The notes: generated from the letters alone by a model not told the origin. Counted from the stretch's first letter, positions 19,107-27,548 are shown. The stretch: 64,000 nucleotides of DNA from an uncultured Planctomycetaceae bacterium (GCA_946408825.1 CAMJTU010000009.1:52612-116611), one strand, 5' to 3'. Made by a program: numbers and translations.

Positions 19107-19156
19107 TTGAAAGATGGGACGTTGATGAGTATAATGACTCTGTGTTAAGAGTCATT
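19107..19156 (+). promoter_or_regulatory. Promoter with an overlapping operator-like inverted repeat
   Basis: TTGAAA (19107-19112) and TATAAT (19130-19135) are 17 bp apart. AATGACTCT (19133-19141) and AGAGTCATT (19148-19156) form a perfect 9-bp inverted repeat with a 6-bp spacer, over the -10 box and start point. This fits either repression or a 5' hairpin. It serves the Rpn-family gene at 19168. Confidence 0.65.
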
Positions 19157-19167
19157 CGAGGCGAACC

Positions 19168-19983
19168 ATGGCGGACGAAGAACAACAAAAGAACCTCCAA
19201 ATAATCCAAAATTTCAGGCTCATGGACGACGACTTCATGAACGTCTGTTTTAGCGATAATCTTAGCTTGACTGAGTTTGTCCTTCGGATTATTATGGAAC
19301 GAAACGACCTACATGTTGTTCATGTCGAGACTCAAAAGACGTTTATAAACTTTCTGGGACGTAGCGTTCGATTCGATATCGACGCGATTGACGACGCCGG
19401 GGTCGAATACGATATTGAATTTCAACAGTCAAGCGCCAACGCAGATCCCAGGAGGGCTCGGTATCATTCTAGCGTTATGGACTGCAACTCGCTAAAGAAG
19501 AGTCAGTTTTTCAAGGATTTGCGCGAGAGTTACGTTATTTTCATCACAGAACGCGACGTTCTCGGCGAAGGAGAACCGATTTATGTCATCGAACGAACGA
19601 TTGTAAAATCGGGTCGTCTTTTCGGCGACGGCGAGCATATTATTTACGTAAACTGCGCCCATAGCGACGCCGCGACGGAACTCGGCAAGCTCGTTCATGA
19701 TCTAACTTGTTCGAATCCCGACGAGATGTACTTCATGCAAATTGCCGAAGTCGTTCGATATTTCAAAGAAACCGAAGAAGGGAGAGAAGAGATGTGCAAG
19801 CTTCTGGATGATTTGATTAACGAGGCTGTGACCGAGGCTGTGGCGGAAACTACGGAAAATAATAGAACGGCGTTTGCGCTGAACCTTCTTCGGCGTGGAA
19901 CCGACACGTTTGACGAAATTGCGGAACTGACAGCGTTGCCGTTGGCGAAAGTTCAGGAACTTGCCGCTCAAGTTGTTGGCTAA
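19168..19983 (+). CDS. Rpn-family PD-(D/E)XK nuclease / putative transposase
   Basis: The 271-aa product belongs to the 'PD-(D/E)XK nuclease family transposase' group (recombination-promoting nuclease, Rpn). Asp70/Asp72 in RFDIDAID and E-x-Q at 84-86 in YDIEFQQSSA form the family's modified catalytic core. PRRARYHSSVMDCNSL and YVIFITERDVLGEG follow as in this family. The C-terminus (LLRRGTDTFDEIAELTALPL) is a short helical tail shared with the other Rpn-like frames in this window. ATG 19168 follows GAGGCGAACC. Family members cut DNA and promote RecA-independent recombination; the role of this copy is unknown. It has its own regulated-looking promoter. Confidence 0.85.
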   Translation: MADEEQQKNLQIIQNFRLMDDDFMNVCFSDNLSLTEFVLRIIMERNDLHVVHVETQKTFINFLGRSVRFDIDAIDDAGVEYDIEFQQSSANADPRRARYHSSVMDCNSLKKSQFFKDLRESYVIFITERDVLGEGEPIYVIERTIVKSGRLFGDGEHIIYVNCAHSDAATELGKLVHDLTCSNPDEMYFMQIAEVVRYFKETEEGREEMCKLLDDLINEAVTEAVAETTENNRTAFALNLLRRGTDTFDEIAELTALPLAKVQELAAQVVG

Positions 19984-20071
19984 AGGGGCCTTGATCGTTT
20001 TCTTTTGAAGTTGTCGTAATTGCTCAACCGCAACTCGCGCGTTGGCGGTCGTGCGGCTCTTGGCACGAAAC

Positions 20072-20104
20072 AAGGGGCGTCGCGGAAATTGCGGCGCCCC
20101 TTTT
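20072..20104. terminator. Bidirectional terminator between rpn-like gene and tyrS
   Basis: AAGGGGCGTCGC (20073-20084) pairs with GCGGCGCCCCTT (20091-20102) and has A and T tracts outside. It serves two convergent genes. Confidence 0.8.
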
Positions 20105-20135
20105 AGATTGATTTTGTCTTTGGCTTAAGTCGCAA

Positions 20136-21419
20136 TCAGATGAAGCGCAGCAACGCGTAGCGTTTCTTACCGCTGCGGAGCACGACGACGGTCTCGCTCG
20201 CGAGGTCGGCGACGCAGAGCGCGTGGGCGACGTCCGTACATTGGCGGTTGTTGATATACGCGCCTCCCTGTTGGACGGCGCGCCGCGCGTCGCTCTTCGT
20301 CTTGGCGAGTCCGGCGAGGACGAACGCGTCGAGAATCGAGAGGTCGCCCGCTTCGAGGCGTTCGCGCGAGAGTTCCTGACTCGGCACGTCGGCGAAGATC
20401 GAGACGAGTTCCGCGTCGGAAAGCGCGCTGATTTCGGCGCCGAAGAAGATTTCCGTCGCTTTGAGCGCGGCGTTGATTCCCTCCTCGCCGTGCGCGAGCG
20501 TCGTGAGTTCTTTCGCGACTTGTTTCTGAAGAATCCGCTGTCCGAGGTTCGCGCGATGTTCTTCAATCAGCGCGTTTGCTTCCTCTTCGCCGAGGTCGGT
20601 GAAGAATTTAAACGCGTTTTCAATATCGGCGTCGTCGACGTTGATCCAATACTGGTAGAACTGGTACGGGCTGGTCTTATTCGCGTCGAGCCAGAGCGCG
20701 CCGGACGCGGATTTGCCCATCTTCTGCCCGTCGCTCTTGAGGAGCAGCTTGCTCGTGAGCCCGTAGAGCTGGACGCCTTCCGTTCGGCGCGCCAGATCGA
20801 TTCCCGCCGTGATATTGCCCCACTGGTCGCTGCCGCCGATCTGAACTTCGCACCCGTACGCTTTGTAGAGATGAACGAAGTCGTAAGACTGGAGCAACAT
20901 GTAGCTGAACTCCGTATAGCTCAGCCCGGAATCGGAATCGAGGCGGCTCTTGACGGAGTCTTTCGTGAGCATGACGTTGACCTGGAAGAGCTTGCCGACG
21001 TCGCGCAGAAACGCGAGATACGAAAAGTCTTTGAGCCAGTCGTAGTTGTTGACGAGGCGCGCGCCTTTGGTCTTGTCTTCAAAGTCGATGAAGCGCGCGA
21101 GCTGGCTTTGGATGCATTCGACGTTATGCTGAATCTGGTCGAGCGTCTGAAGATTACGTTCGGAACTGCGCCCGCTCGGGTCGCCGATCATCCCCGTCGC
21201 GCCGCCGACGAGCGCGATCGGCTTATGCCCTGCGCGCTGGAACCTTCTGAGGTTCATAATCGCGACGAGGTGCCCGACGTGAAGCGAGTCCGCCGTCGGA
21301 TCGAAGCCGTTGTAGACGACTCGCGGGGTCGCGAGAAATTCGCCGATTTTTTCGTCCGTGGTCTGATTTAACAGCCCGCGCCAAGTCATTTCCTTAACAA
21401 CGTCAAACGTTACGCCCAT
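20136..21419 (-). CDS. tyrS: Tyrosyl-tRNA synthetase
   Basis: The 427-aa class I synthetase charges tRNA-Tyr. The ATP-binding signature is the HVGH of DSLHVGHLVAIMNL. The tyrosine pocket is YTEFSYMLLQSYDF, and the second signature is KMGKSASGALWL (KMSKS-type). The C-terminus from about residue 360 (SILDAFVLAGLAKTKSDARR) is an S4 RNA-binding domain. ATG 21419 has AAAGGA upstream. The length is normal for bacterial TyrRS and it is transcribed alone, divergently from nifU. Confidence 0.97.
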   Translation of the reverse strand: MGVTFDVVKEMTWRGLLNQTTDEKIGEFLATPRVVYNGFDPTADSLHVGHLVAIMNLRRFQRAGHKPIALVGGATGMIGDPSGRSSERNLQTLDQIQHNVECIQSQLARFIDFEDKTKGARLVNNYDWLKDFSYLAFLRDVGKLFQVNVMLTKDSVKSRLDSDSGLSYTEFSYMLLQSYDFVHLYKAYGCEVQIGGSDQWGNITAGIDLARRTEGVQLYGLTSKLLLKSDGQKMGKSASGALWLDANKTSPYQFYQYWINVDDADIENAFKFFTDLGEEEANALIEEHRANLGQRILQKQVAKELTTLAHGEEGINAALKATEIFFGAEISALSDAELVSIFADVPSQELSRERLEAGDLSILDAFVLAGLAKTKSDARRAVQQGGAYINNRQCTDVAHALCVADLASETVVVLRSGKKRYALLRFI

Positions 21420-21657
21420 GGTCTGTCCTTTCGGAACGAAGGTGAAGATTTTACGCGGATATTTTATCGGAATCGCGCATATTGTAAAGCGTTCGCGACG
21501 CTCGCTGTCATGCGAGGCTCCGGCAAATGGCGCGGCGTTTGCATAAAGAAAGGCGTCTCGCCGTCCCCTTGGACGACCGGCCTTTTCGGGGTATAACTAG
21601 ACGTATCGGACGTCCTTTGGCGACAAAGCGACGCGCGTCTTGATAGGAGCGGAAAAA

Positions 21658-22746
21658 ATGAGTTGGCAATATAGCGAGAAGACGAAAAAACTCTTCATGG
21701 ACGCGGTCCAAGGCAAGTCGGGGACTCACGTCGGCGAGATTGAAAACGCGGACGGGGTCGGCGAGCACGGTTCGGTCGCGTGCGGAGACGCGCTGAAGTT
21801 CATGTTTCGCGTAGCGCGCGATCCCGACGACCCGCTCAAGGACAAGATCGTCGAGGCGAAGTTCCTGACGTTCGGCTGCACGTCTGCAATCGCGGCGTCG
21901 GAGGCGCTGTGCCGAATCATCGAAGAGCGCGGGCTCACCCCGATCGAGTCGCTTAAGCTGACGAATCAGGATATCGTCGATTATCTCGAAGGGCTGCCGA
22001 CGCAGAAGATTCACTGTTCCGTCATGGGCGCGGAGGCGCTCGAGACGGCGGTCTTCGACTGGGCGAGCAAGCGCGGAGTCGACATGGCGGCGCTCGGGTA
22101 TAAGCAGCTCAACGTCGACGAGAACGAAGGGCGTCTCGTATGTTCGTGCTTCGGGATCACGGAACCGTATCTGCGTCGCAAAATCAAGGAACTCAATCTC
22201 AAGACGGTCGACGAAGTCACGGGCGCGATCAAGGCGGGGGGCGCCTGCGGATCGTGTCGCGGCGAGATTCAGGATATTATCAACGAAATCTGGAGCGGTG
22301 GCGACGAAATCGCGACGGCGGACGCCTGTCCCGTCGCGAGCGAGCAAGAGGAGACGTCCGCCGCGCCGGAACCTGAAAAGTCGGCTTCCGACTCCGACTT
22401 CGTCCCGCTGACGCTCGCGACGGACGCGCCCGCGCCGACTGCGACGGCGTCGAAATACGAGCCGTCGGAAGACGCGTCGTTCGTCGATCCTCACGAGGAG
22501 TACGCGAAGGCGTCGCCGTACAAGCGCGCGAAGCTCATCGAGCGAATTATCGACGAGGAGGTTCGCCCCGTCTTAAAGCGCGACGGCGGCGATATCGAGA
22601 TCGTCGACGTGAAGGGGAATCTCGTTTACGTCTCATTTATCGGCGCGTGCGACGGGTGCGACAGCGCGGCGGAGACGCTCGATATTCTCGTTACGGTCTC
22701 GCTCCAGAGCCTCCTCGACCCCGAGATTCAGGTCATCCTCGTCTGA
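21658..22746 (+). CDS. nifU: NifU-type Fe-S cluster scaffold (three domains)
   Basis: I chose the ATG at 21658 (362 aa), preceded by AGGAG. It has the full NifU plan. The N-terminal IscU-like scaffold has Cys42 (VACGDA), Cys about 74 (FGCTSA) and Cys about 120 (IHCSVMG). A central BFD-like [2Fe-2S] domain has VCSCFG and GGACGSCRGE. A C-terminal Nfu domain has GACDGCDS (Cys about 331 and 334). A long Ala/Ser/Pro-rich linker (about 225-280) separates the last two. It assembles Fe-S clusters for transfer to target proteins. The cysteine desulfurase partner is not adjacent, and no nitrogenase genes are seen, so it may serve general assembly. Confidence 0.93.
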   Translation: MSWQYSEKTKKLFMDAVQGKSGTHVGEIENADGVGEHGSVACGDALKFMFRVARDPDDPLKDKIVEAKFLTFGCTSAIAASEALCRIIEERGLTPIESLKLTNQDIVDYLEGLPTQKIHCSVMGAEALETAVFDWASKRGVDMAALGYKQLNVDENEGRLVCSCFGITEPYLRRKIKELNLKTVDEVTGAIKAGGACGSCRGEIQDIINEIWSGGDEIATADACPVASEQEETSAAPEPEKSASDSDFVPLTLATDAPAPTATASKYEPSEDASFVDPHEEYAKASPYKRAKLIERIIDEEVRPVLKRDGGDIEIVDVKGNLVYVSFIGACDGCDSAAETLDILVTVSLQSLLDPEIQVILV

Positions 22747-22827
22747 AATTCGTTCGCCTAAGCTTAGATCTTTGCGACGTCGGTAAGCGCCGTAAGGCTG
22801 TTTCGGAAAATAATATTGAACGGGGCG

Positions 22828-22861
22828 TTGACAAATATTTTCCGATGTAGTGCAATATAGT
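22828..22861 (+). promoter_or_regulatory. Likely promoter of the RelB/RelE-type pair
   Basis: TTGACA (22828-22833) and TATAGT (22856-22861) are present, but 22 bp apart, longer than ideal. The -10 region lies in a near-palindrome, TAGTGCAATATAGTA, suitable for autoregulation by the antitoxin. Confidence 0.4.
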
Positions 22862-22905
22862 ACAGGTTAAAACACTATGCGTTGCATTTTGCGGAGGGAG
22901 TCGAT

Positions 22906-23127
22906 ATGGCGTTTTCTATCCGGTTGACAGACGAGGAAAGGGCGCTGGCGGAGAGCTACGCTAAACTTCATTCATACACGCTTGCGGAGGCTTTCAAGAG
23001 GGCGTTGTTCGAAAGAATTGAGGATGAGTATGACGTGGTCGTCGCTCAAGAAGCCTACGACGAATATGTCGCAGAGGGAAGGAGAAGTCGCTCGATCGAC
23101 GAACTCTGGAAGGAATGCGACTTATGA
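22906..23127 (+). CDS. RelB/StbD-like antitoxin (ribbon-helix-helix)
   Basis: The 73-aa product starts at ATG 22906 after GGAGGGAG. The N-terminal strand FSIRLTDEERALAESYAKLH and the following helix are typical of short ribbon-helix-helix antitoxins. The acidic C-terminus (VAQEAYDEYVAEGRRSRS) would wrap the toxin. Its stop overlaps the toxin ATG (ATGA at 23124-23127), so the two are translationally coupled. It should bind its own promoter and neutralise the RelE-like product if that is made. Confidence 0.85.
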   Translation: MAFSIRLTDEERALAESYAKLHSYTLAEAFKRALFERIEDEYDVVVAQEAYDEYVAEGRRSRSIDELWKECDL

Positions 23128-23389
23128 GTTATCGCATAGAAACGACGCCAAGATTCGACAAGGAGTTTAAAAAGCTTGATCGTTACACGCAGAAAATCGT
23201 CAAGTCTTGGATTGAAAAAAACTGGTTGACTGCGACGATCCGCGAACCTTCGGAAAAGGGTTGACAGCCAACCCCAGTGGGCTATGGCGATATCGAATTG
23301 GCGATTATCGTCTGATATGTCTGATTGAAGACGATAAGTTGGTTGTTCTTGCGTTATCGATAGGTCACAGAAGCGACGTCTACAAGTAA
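23124..23389 (+). pseudogene. relE: RelE-family toxin gene interrupted by a -1 frame change
   Basis: Frame 0 from ATG 23124 reads YRIETTPRFDKEFKKLD to SEKG and stops at TGA 23262-23264 (46 aa). Moving back one base at 23261 gives LTANPSGLWRYRIGDYRLIC, LIEDDKLVVLALSIGHRSDV and YK, ending at TAA 23387-23389. Together they make an 88-aa protein with the length and motifs of RelE/ParE-type mRNA interferases. The two halves join seamlessly, so only one base appears to be missing. The break is at AAAGGGT, which fits a -1 slippery heptamer, but indels also favour such runs. The gene could be inactive, recoded or mis-sequenced. Confidence 0.8.
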
Positions 23390-23434
23390 GAAAACGACCT
23401 TTTCGGAACGCGTTTTTTCCGTTTTTGCCCGTTG

Positions 23435-23459
23435 GTCCGCCTTTTGGCGGACTTTTTTT
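23435..23459 (+). terminator. Terminator of the toxin-antitoxin pair
   Basis: GTCCGCC (23435-23441), loop TTTT, GGCGGAC (23446-23452), then seven T. Confidence 0.92.
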
Positions 23460-24068
23460 CGTTATGGCGCGAGGGCTGAATTGAATTGTCCGATCTGATT
23501 GAAGGCGTCTGAATTTGACAGTCGAGTCGGCACAAGCGGCGCTGTCAGAACGGTCGGGTAAAAAAGTCGCAAGTTTTTTCGGAAATCAAAAAAAATATCA
23601 ATTTCAAGTGAACTAGAATGATTAAATCAACGATAAACAAATCAGCGGGAAAAGGCGTCGCAAGGCGTCGCACCCGTTGACGCCGCGTAGGCTCGTCGTC
23701 GTTTCACAGGGAAACGTCGCGGGTTGTTCGCGTCGTTTAAAGAGCAAAAACCGCTTCGGCGGCCGGAAAAAACGCTGGATTCGTTTTCGGTTTGGAAAGC
23801 GTCGATACGCGCGGCGTCAAATCGACGACGGGTTCAGAACGTCTCGGATAGAGATAACGAAATTCACTACAAACACGAATTCCCGAGATCGGCGTCATCC
23901 CCTCAGTCGTTCGCGTAGTTGAGCGTCGGCGTTTCATTTCGACCCGCTTTCATTCGCATAAAGCGAAGGGACGCGCAGGCTGCGTATGAAAGTCGTCGCG
24001 ACGTTTAACCGTCGGTGTGAACAGACGTTTTAATTCGACAGGGATCTGATCTTGGCAGGAGGAAAAGT
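23460..24068. other. Gap of about 600 bp without a supported gene
   Basis: Short frames occur (for example 23677-23922), but they are arginine-rich and lack a ribosome site. The only clear signal is the strong CAGGAGGAAAAG site at its end that serves the BON protein. I see nothing else I can support. Confidence 0.6.
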
Positions 24069-24911
24069 ATGCGACGTTTGTTCGTGCCGATTTTTTTTGG
24101 CTTAGTCATCGCTCTCGGCGTTCCGAGCGTCCAGGCCGGCAACCAAGAAGAGGCCAATAGGATAGCTCAGCGTCTTACGCAGCAGTACCCGCAGTATAAT
24201 ATCGAAGTTGCGTATCAGGAAGGCAAGGTTCGTCTGCGAGGCGACGTCGCGACGGAAGCGGATCGCGACGAAATCGCGAATTTCGTGCGTCGTATCCCGA
24301 AGGTACGTTCCGTCTCCGAGACGATGACGGTCACGCCGAACGCCGCGCAGCCTGTTCCCGCGCCGATTGACAATCAGTATGCGGATCCCTTTGGCGAACG
24401 CATTGCGGGCATTCGTTCGGTCCAAGCTGTGACCGCGACTCCGGCTCCGGCCGCTCCTGCGCCCGCCGCTGTTCCCGCCGCCGAACCGGTCGTTTACGGC
24501 GCCGCGCAAGACGCCGTCGTTACCGGAACCCCCGCGCCGCTCTATACCGGCGCTCCTCTCGGCTCTCCGATTGACGCCGTCGCGCCGTCGAACTATCGTT
24601 CCCCGAGCGACTATTTCGCGCCCCAGGGAGCTCAGACCCCGACGATGGTCAACGGACAGCCGAATCTTCCCGATTACGCTTGGCCGTCCTACGCTGAATA
24701 TCCGAACTACTCTCAGGTGACCTATCCGAAGAACTACGAATCGAACGCGTTCCCGTATATCGGTCCCTTCTATCCCTATCCGGAAGCGCCGCTCGGATGG
24801 CGTAAGGTCACGATGCAGTGGCACGACGGATACTGGTGGCTCGACTTCAACGACGGCTCCAAGAACGGCCCCTTCTCGCCGCTCTTCCGCGCTCAGTCTC
24901 GCTATCGATGA
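24069..24911 (+). CDS. Secreted BON-domain protein with proline/alanine linker
   Basis: The 280-aa product begins with a signal peptide (RRLFVPIFFGLVIALGVPS, cleavage after QAG). Residues about 25-88 are a BON domain (IEVAYQEGKVRLRGDVATEA, IPKVRSVSETMTV), which in other proteins binds phospholipid or peptidoglycan-associated surfaces. Residues about 90-150 are a Pro/Ala-rich linker. The C-terminus has many Tyr/Trp residues (FYPYPEAPLGWRKVTMQWHD), a pattern I associate with planctomycete envelope proteins. An outer-envelope structural role is inferred. A strong ribosome site (CAGGAGG) suggests high expression, and a terminator follows closely. Confidence 0.8.
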   Translation: MRRLFVPIFFGLVIALGVPSVQAGNQEEANRIAQRLTQQYPQYNIEVAYQEGKVRLRGDVATEADRDEIANFVRRIPKVRSVSETMTVTPNAAQPVPAPIDNQYADPFGERIAGIRSVQAVTATPAPAAPAPAAVPAAEPVVYGAAQDAVVTGTPAPLYTGAPLGSPIDAVAPSNYRSPSDYFAPQGAQTPTMVNGQPNLPDYAWPSYAEYPNYSQVTYPKNYESNAFPYIGPFYPYPEAPLGWRKVTMQWHDGYWWLDFNDGSKNGPFSPLFRAQSRYR

Positions 24912-24963
24912 GCCGAATAAACGCCGACAGAACGCGTTAAGTTCTGAACGCTGAACGAAACCT

Positions 24964-25003
24964 AACGCCGGGACGCCCTTCAACAGAGCGTCTCGGCGTT
25001 TTT
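24964..25003 (+). terminator. Terminator of the BON-domain gene
   Basis: AACGCCGGGACGC (24964-24976) pairs with GCGTCTCGGCGTT (24988-25000) with one bulge and is followed by TTT. Confidence 0.85.
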
Positions 25004-25097
25004 CATTTCGTTTTGGCGCGGTCGGACGAGAGACGAAGCGCGCTTGATTCCTGCAAGGACGACAAATCGTAACGCGACGGAAACTTTTCTGAAATCA

Positions 25098-25126
25098 TTG
25101 AAGCGAATCGCGGTTCTTGATATAAT
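25098..25126 (+). promoter_or_regulatory. Promoter upstream of the small 25301 frame
   Basis: TTGAAG (25098-25103) and TATAAT (25121-25126) are 17 bp apart. It lies in the otherwise empty gap 24912-25300. Confidence 0.6.
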
Positions 25127-25300
25127 TCGCTTGTTGTGTCGCGGCCTTAACGAAAAGGATTGACCGGTCGCGAACGCCCGTCGAGGGAGGGCGTATAGGG
25201 ATAGAAATCCACAAGGATTCGACGTTGCGCCGGCAATAGGCACACGCGACGTCGCTCGAGCGTTTTCGGCTCGAGTAGAGGGAGTTTAGGGGAGGAACAA

Positions 25301-25570
25301 ATGCTTAAAAACGTAAAAATAACCCCTGTGGAACGTAGTTTCGAGGACCTTTTCGGGCATGTTATCGGTTTCCCGAGACGTCGCGAGACGAGTTTCGACA
25401 AAGGGGTGGAGAGAGATTTGGATACCGTTAGAATTGAGACCGCGATGAAATTGGTTCGGCGCGGGGACATGGCGATTGAAGAGGTTGCCGATCTTTGCAA
25501 TTTGCCAGTCAGAATGGTTCAAAGAATCGCTGGAATTCCGAGCGCGACGTCGTCTTGGCTGCTGTTCTAG
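25301..25570 (+). CDS. Small protein resembling the C-terminal tail of Rpn-family nucleases
   Basis: The 89-aa frame starts at ATG 25301 after GGGGAGG. Its second half (TAMKLVRRGDMAIEEVADLC followed by NLPVRMVQRIAG) matches in style the C-terminal tail of Rpn-family proteins; compare LLRRGTDTFDEIAELTALPL in the gene at 19168. The nuclease core is absent. The N-terminal part (VERSFEDLFGHVIGFPRRRE) has no recognisable motif. It has its own promoter and ribosome site, so it may be a separate small regulator or binding tail rather than plain debris. A gene remnant is equally possible. Confidence 0.5.
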   Translation: MLKNVKITPVERSFEDLFGHVIGFPRRRETSFDKGVERDLDTVRIETAMKLVRRGDMAIEEVADLCNLPVRMVQRIAGIPSATSSWLLF

Positions 25571-25841
25571 GCGAGTTTTAAAGGAGTCGTCTCGTCGTTT
25601 TGAGAGGCGGCGTTTTATTGGAACGGCATGATAGACGCGGGGAAACGGGCGTTTTGGCGCGTCGTCGTCGGTTCGTTTTATTGCTTTTTTTGTGCGAGTT
25701 AACGTTTTTTTTTTGAACGGCCTAAACGCTACGCCGTCTAAACTTAGGTCCCTCTTTGTCGGACGGTCGACGGCGACTTGCAGTCGGACGCGGAGCAGGC
25801 GGCGGACGCCGGAAAACGAGTTGCAGATAAAAGGAAGGAAG

Positions 25842-26528
25842 ATGCGGATCGCGGAGATATTCCAATCGAAACAGGGCGAAGGACTTTGGACGGGGGTCGT
25901 CTCCGCGTTTGTCCGCGTGATCGGGTGCAATCTTCGCTGCGGATTTTGCGATACGACGTACGCGTCGTGGCAGGCGGAGGAGGGCGAGACGCTCACGGTC
26001 GAGGAGGTCGTCGCGCGCGTTTTAGAGTACAATACGCGTCATGTGATCCTCACCGGCGGCGAGCCGATGCTGTATTCCGAGCTGATCCCGCTGTCGCGGA
26101 TTCTTTCGGATCATGGACTCAAGATTACGATCGAGACGTCGGGAACGCTGGAACTGCCCGTCTGCTGCGATCTCATGTCGATTAGCCCGAAACTGTCGAA
26201 TTCCTACCCGTGGGGCGCGACCGATCGCGACGCGCGGCTCCATGAAACGAACCGCCGCCGCCCCGAGGTCGTCCGCAAACTCATGGAGACGTACCCGTAT
26301 CAGCTTAAATTCGTCGTCGACGTCCCGGAAGATCTGCTCGAGGTCGAAGAATATCTCAAAGACCTGAAAATCGCGCGCCCTGACCGCGTCTTTCTTATGC
26401 CGATGGCGATTACCGTCGCGGAGATGCGCTCGAAAGCCGAATGGATCGCGCCGTTCGCCGCCCAGCATGGCTATCGCTACTGCCCGAGAATGCAGCTAGA
26501 ATGGTACGGCAACCGCCGCGGAACCTGA
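25842..26528 (+). CDS. queE: 7-carboxy-7-deazaguanine synthase (radical SAM)
   Basis: The 228-aa product starts at ATG 25842 after AAGGAAGGAAG; the frame upstream is non-homologous. QueE makes the 7-deazaguanine ring for queuosine and related nucleosides. The [4Fe-4S]/SAM site is CxxxCxxC at Cys29, Cys33 and Cys36 (GCNLRCGFCDT). The substrate loop IFQSKQGEGLWTGV and the ILTGGEPMLY and ETSGTLELP motifs are all present. It is complete and stands alone; no queC or queD is nearby. Three copies of the dispersed hairpin element begin 3 bp after its stop codon. Confidence 0.95.
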   Translation: MRIAEIFQSKQGEGLWTGVVSAFVRVIGCNLRCGFCDTTYASWQAEEGETLTVEEVVARVLEYNTRHVILTGGEPMLYSELIPLSRILSDHGLKITIETSGTLELPVCCDLMSISPKLSNSYPWGATDRDARLHETNRRRPEVVRKLMETYPYQLKFVVDVPEDLLEVEEYLKDLKIARPDRVFLMPMAITVAEMRSKAEWIAPFAAQHGYRYCPRMQLEWYGNRRGT

Positions 26529-26531
26529 GCG

Positions 26532-26638
26532 GCGACGCCAACGCGCGGGCGTTGGATCCCGGTATCGCGCCTGAACACGGGAACTAGCGCCGCGCGAACA
26601 CGGCGCGAAGCGCCAGCCTTCCCGTTGGTCAGGCGTCT
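26532..26638 (+). repeat. Dispersed hairpin element, copy 2
   Basis: It opens with hairpin CCAACGC-gcgg-GCGTTGG, then ATCCCGGTATCGCGCCTGAA and GCGAACACGGCGCGAAGCGC. It closes with GCCTTCCCGTTGGTCAGGC and GTCT. It starts 3 bp after the queE stop. The 3' flank TTCGAATGATTATGCTAAGG recurs after copy 4. Confidence 0.85.
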
Positions 26639-26700
26639 AATTCGAATGATTATGCTAAGGTGGTCGCGACGGCGCCTAGTTCGTTTATTATCTGGGCAAA

Positions 26701-26817
26701 CGCGCCCCAACGCGCGGGCGTTGAATCCCGGCGTCGCGCCTGAACATGGGAACTGACGCCGCGCGAACACGGCGCGAAGCGCCAGCCTTCCCGCTGGTCA
26801 GGCGTCTGGTTCGTTTA
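26701..26817 (+). repeat. Dispersed hairpin element, copy 3
   Basis: The same order of blocks as copy 2, opening CAACGC-gcgg-GCGTTG and closing CCCGCTGGTCAGGCGTCT. It is a tandem neighbour of copies 2 and 4. Confidence 0.85.
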
Positions 26818-26833
26818 TTATCTTGACAAACGT

Positions 26834-26954
26834 GACGCCAACGCTCGGGCGTTGGATCCCGGCGCCGAAGGCGCTTTTACCTCGCGCCTGAACGCGTTGA
26901 CTGACGCTCCGCCAACACGGCGCGAAGCGCCAGCCTTCCCGTTGGTCAGGCGTC
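26834..26954 (+). repeat. Dispersed hairpin element, copy 4 (with inserted mini-hairpin)
   Basis: The opening hairpin is CCAACGC-tcgg-GCGTTGG. An extra GGCGCCGAAGGCGCTTTTA hairpin is inserted after ATCCC, then the usual blocks and CCCGTTGGTCAGGCGTCT. The flank repeats that of copy 2. Copies 2-4 fill the gap 26529-27037. Confidence 0.85.
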
Positions 26955-27037
26955 TAATTCGAATGATTATGCTAAGGCGGTCGCGACGGCGCGGCGCGAG
27001 TTAAAACGGCGTGATCGATTTACGGGGAATTAAGGTC

Positions 27038-27448
27038 ATGAAGCATGAATGTCGAATAACCGTTTTGGAGACGAAGTGTTTTCCGGAATATCAAGAGCTT
27101 TATCTCGCCAATCCTAAGTCTGGGCCGTGCCCTTTCTTTAAGAAGGGGGATACGTTTCTTTTGAAGAGGACGCCGCAGCAGGACGACTTTTATCATCTGA
27201 TGAACGGGAAATTTTGCGGCGAAGCGTGGGACGCCGTGAGCCGATACGTCTACACTGCGCTGCAGGGCGGCGCGATCATGAAAGGCTGGACGAACGACGA
27301 CCGCGTTATGATCGCATGCTGTAACGACGGAACGAGACCCGTCGTCTTTAAGATCGAACGAATTGACGTCCCCGAAACGCCGGAAGAGGAAGAGTGGCTG
27401 TCGAAGCAGAATTTCCACAATTCCGCCGAGGACGCCTATACGGGCTGA
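27038..27448 (+). CDS. TIGR04076-family protein
   Basis: The 136-aa product is best started at ATG 27038 (KHECRITVLETKCFPEY), because family similarity begins here and AAGG lies just upstream; a GTG at 27011 would add nine residues. The family pattern is seen in GPCPFFKKGDTFLLKR, KFCGEAWDAVSRYVYTALQG and ACCNDGTRPVVFKIER. Four conserved cysteines (PCPF, KFC and ACC) suggest metal or Fe-S binding, but the function of the family is not known to me. It is a single gene closed by a terminator. Confidence 0.8.
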   Translation: MKHECRITVLETKCFPEYQELYLANPKSGPCPFFKKGDTFLLKRTPQQDDFYHLMNGKFCGEAWDAVSRYVYTALQGGAIMKGWTNDDRVMIACCNDGTRPVVFKIERIDVPETPEEEEWLSKQNFHNSAEDAYTG

Positions 27449-27494
27449 ATCAGGGCGCCGACGATTCGTCGAGGTTTTGTCTAAGAACCGAAAG

Positions 27495-27533
27495 AAAAAA
27501 CCCGAACCGCCAAAGAAGCGCTTCGGGCTTTTC
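27495..27533 (+). terminator. Terminator of the TIGR04076 gene
   Basis: CCCGAA (27501-27506) and TTCGGG (27522-27527), with an upstream A-run and downstream CTTTT. It closely resembles the terminator at 18908. Confidence 0.75.
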
Positions 27534-27548
27534 GTTACTAATCTGCGT

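Noticed and set aside
21658..22746. nifU as a sign of nitrogen fixation
   Set aside because: No nif structural or regulatory genes are near, and three-domain NifU proteins also serve general Fe-S assembly.
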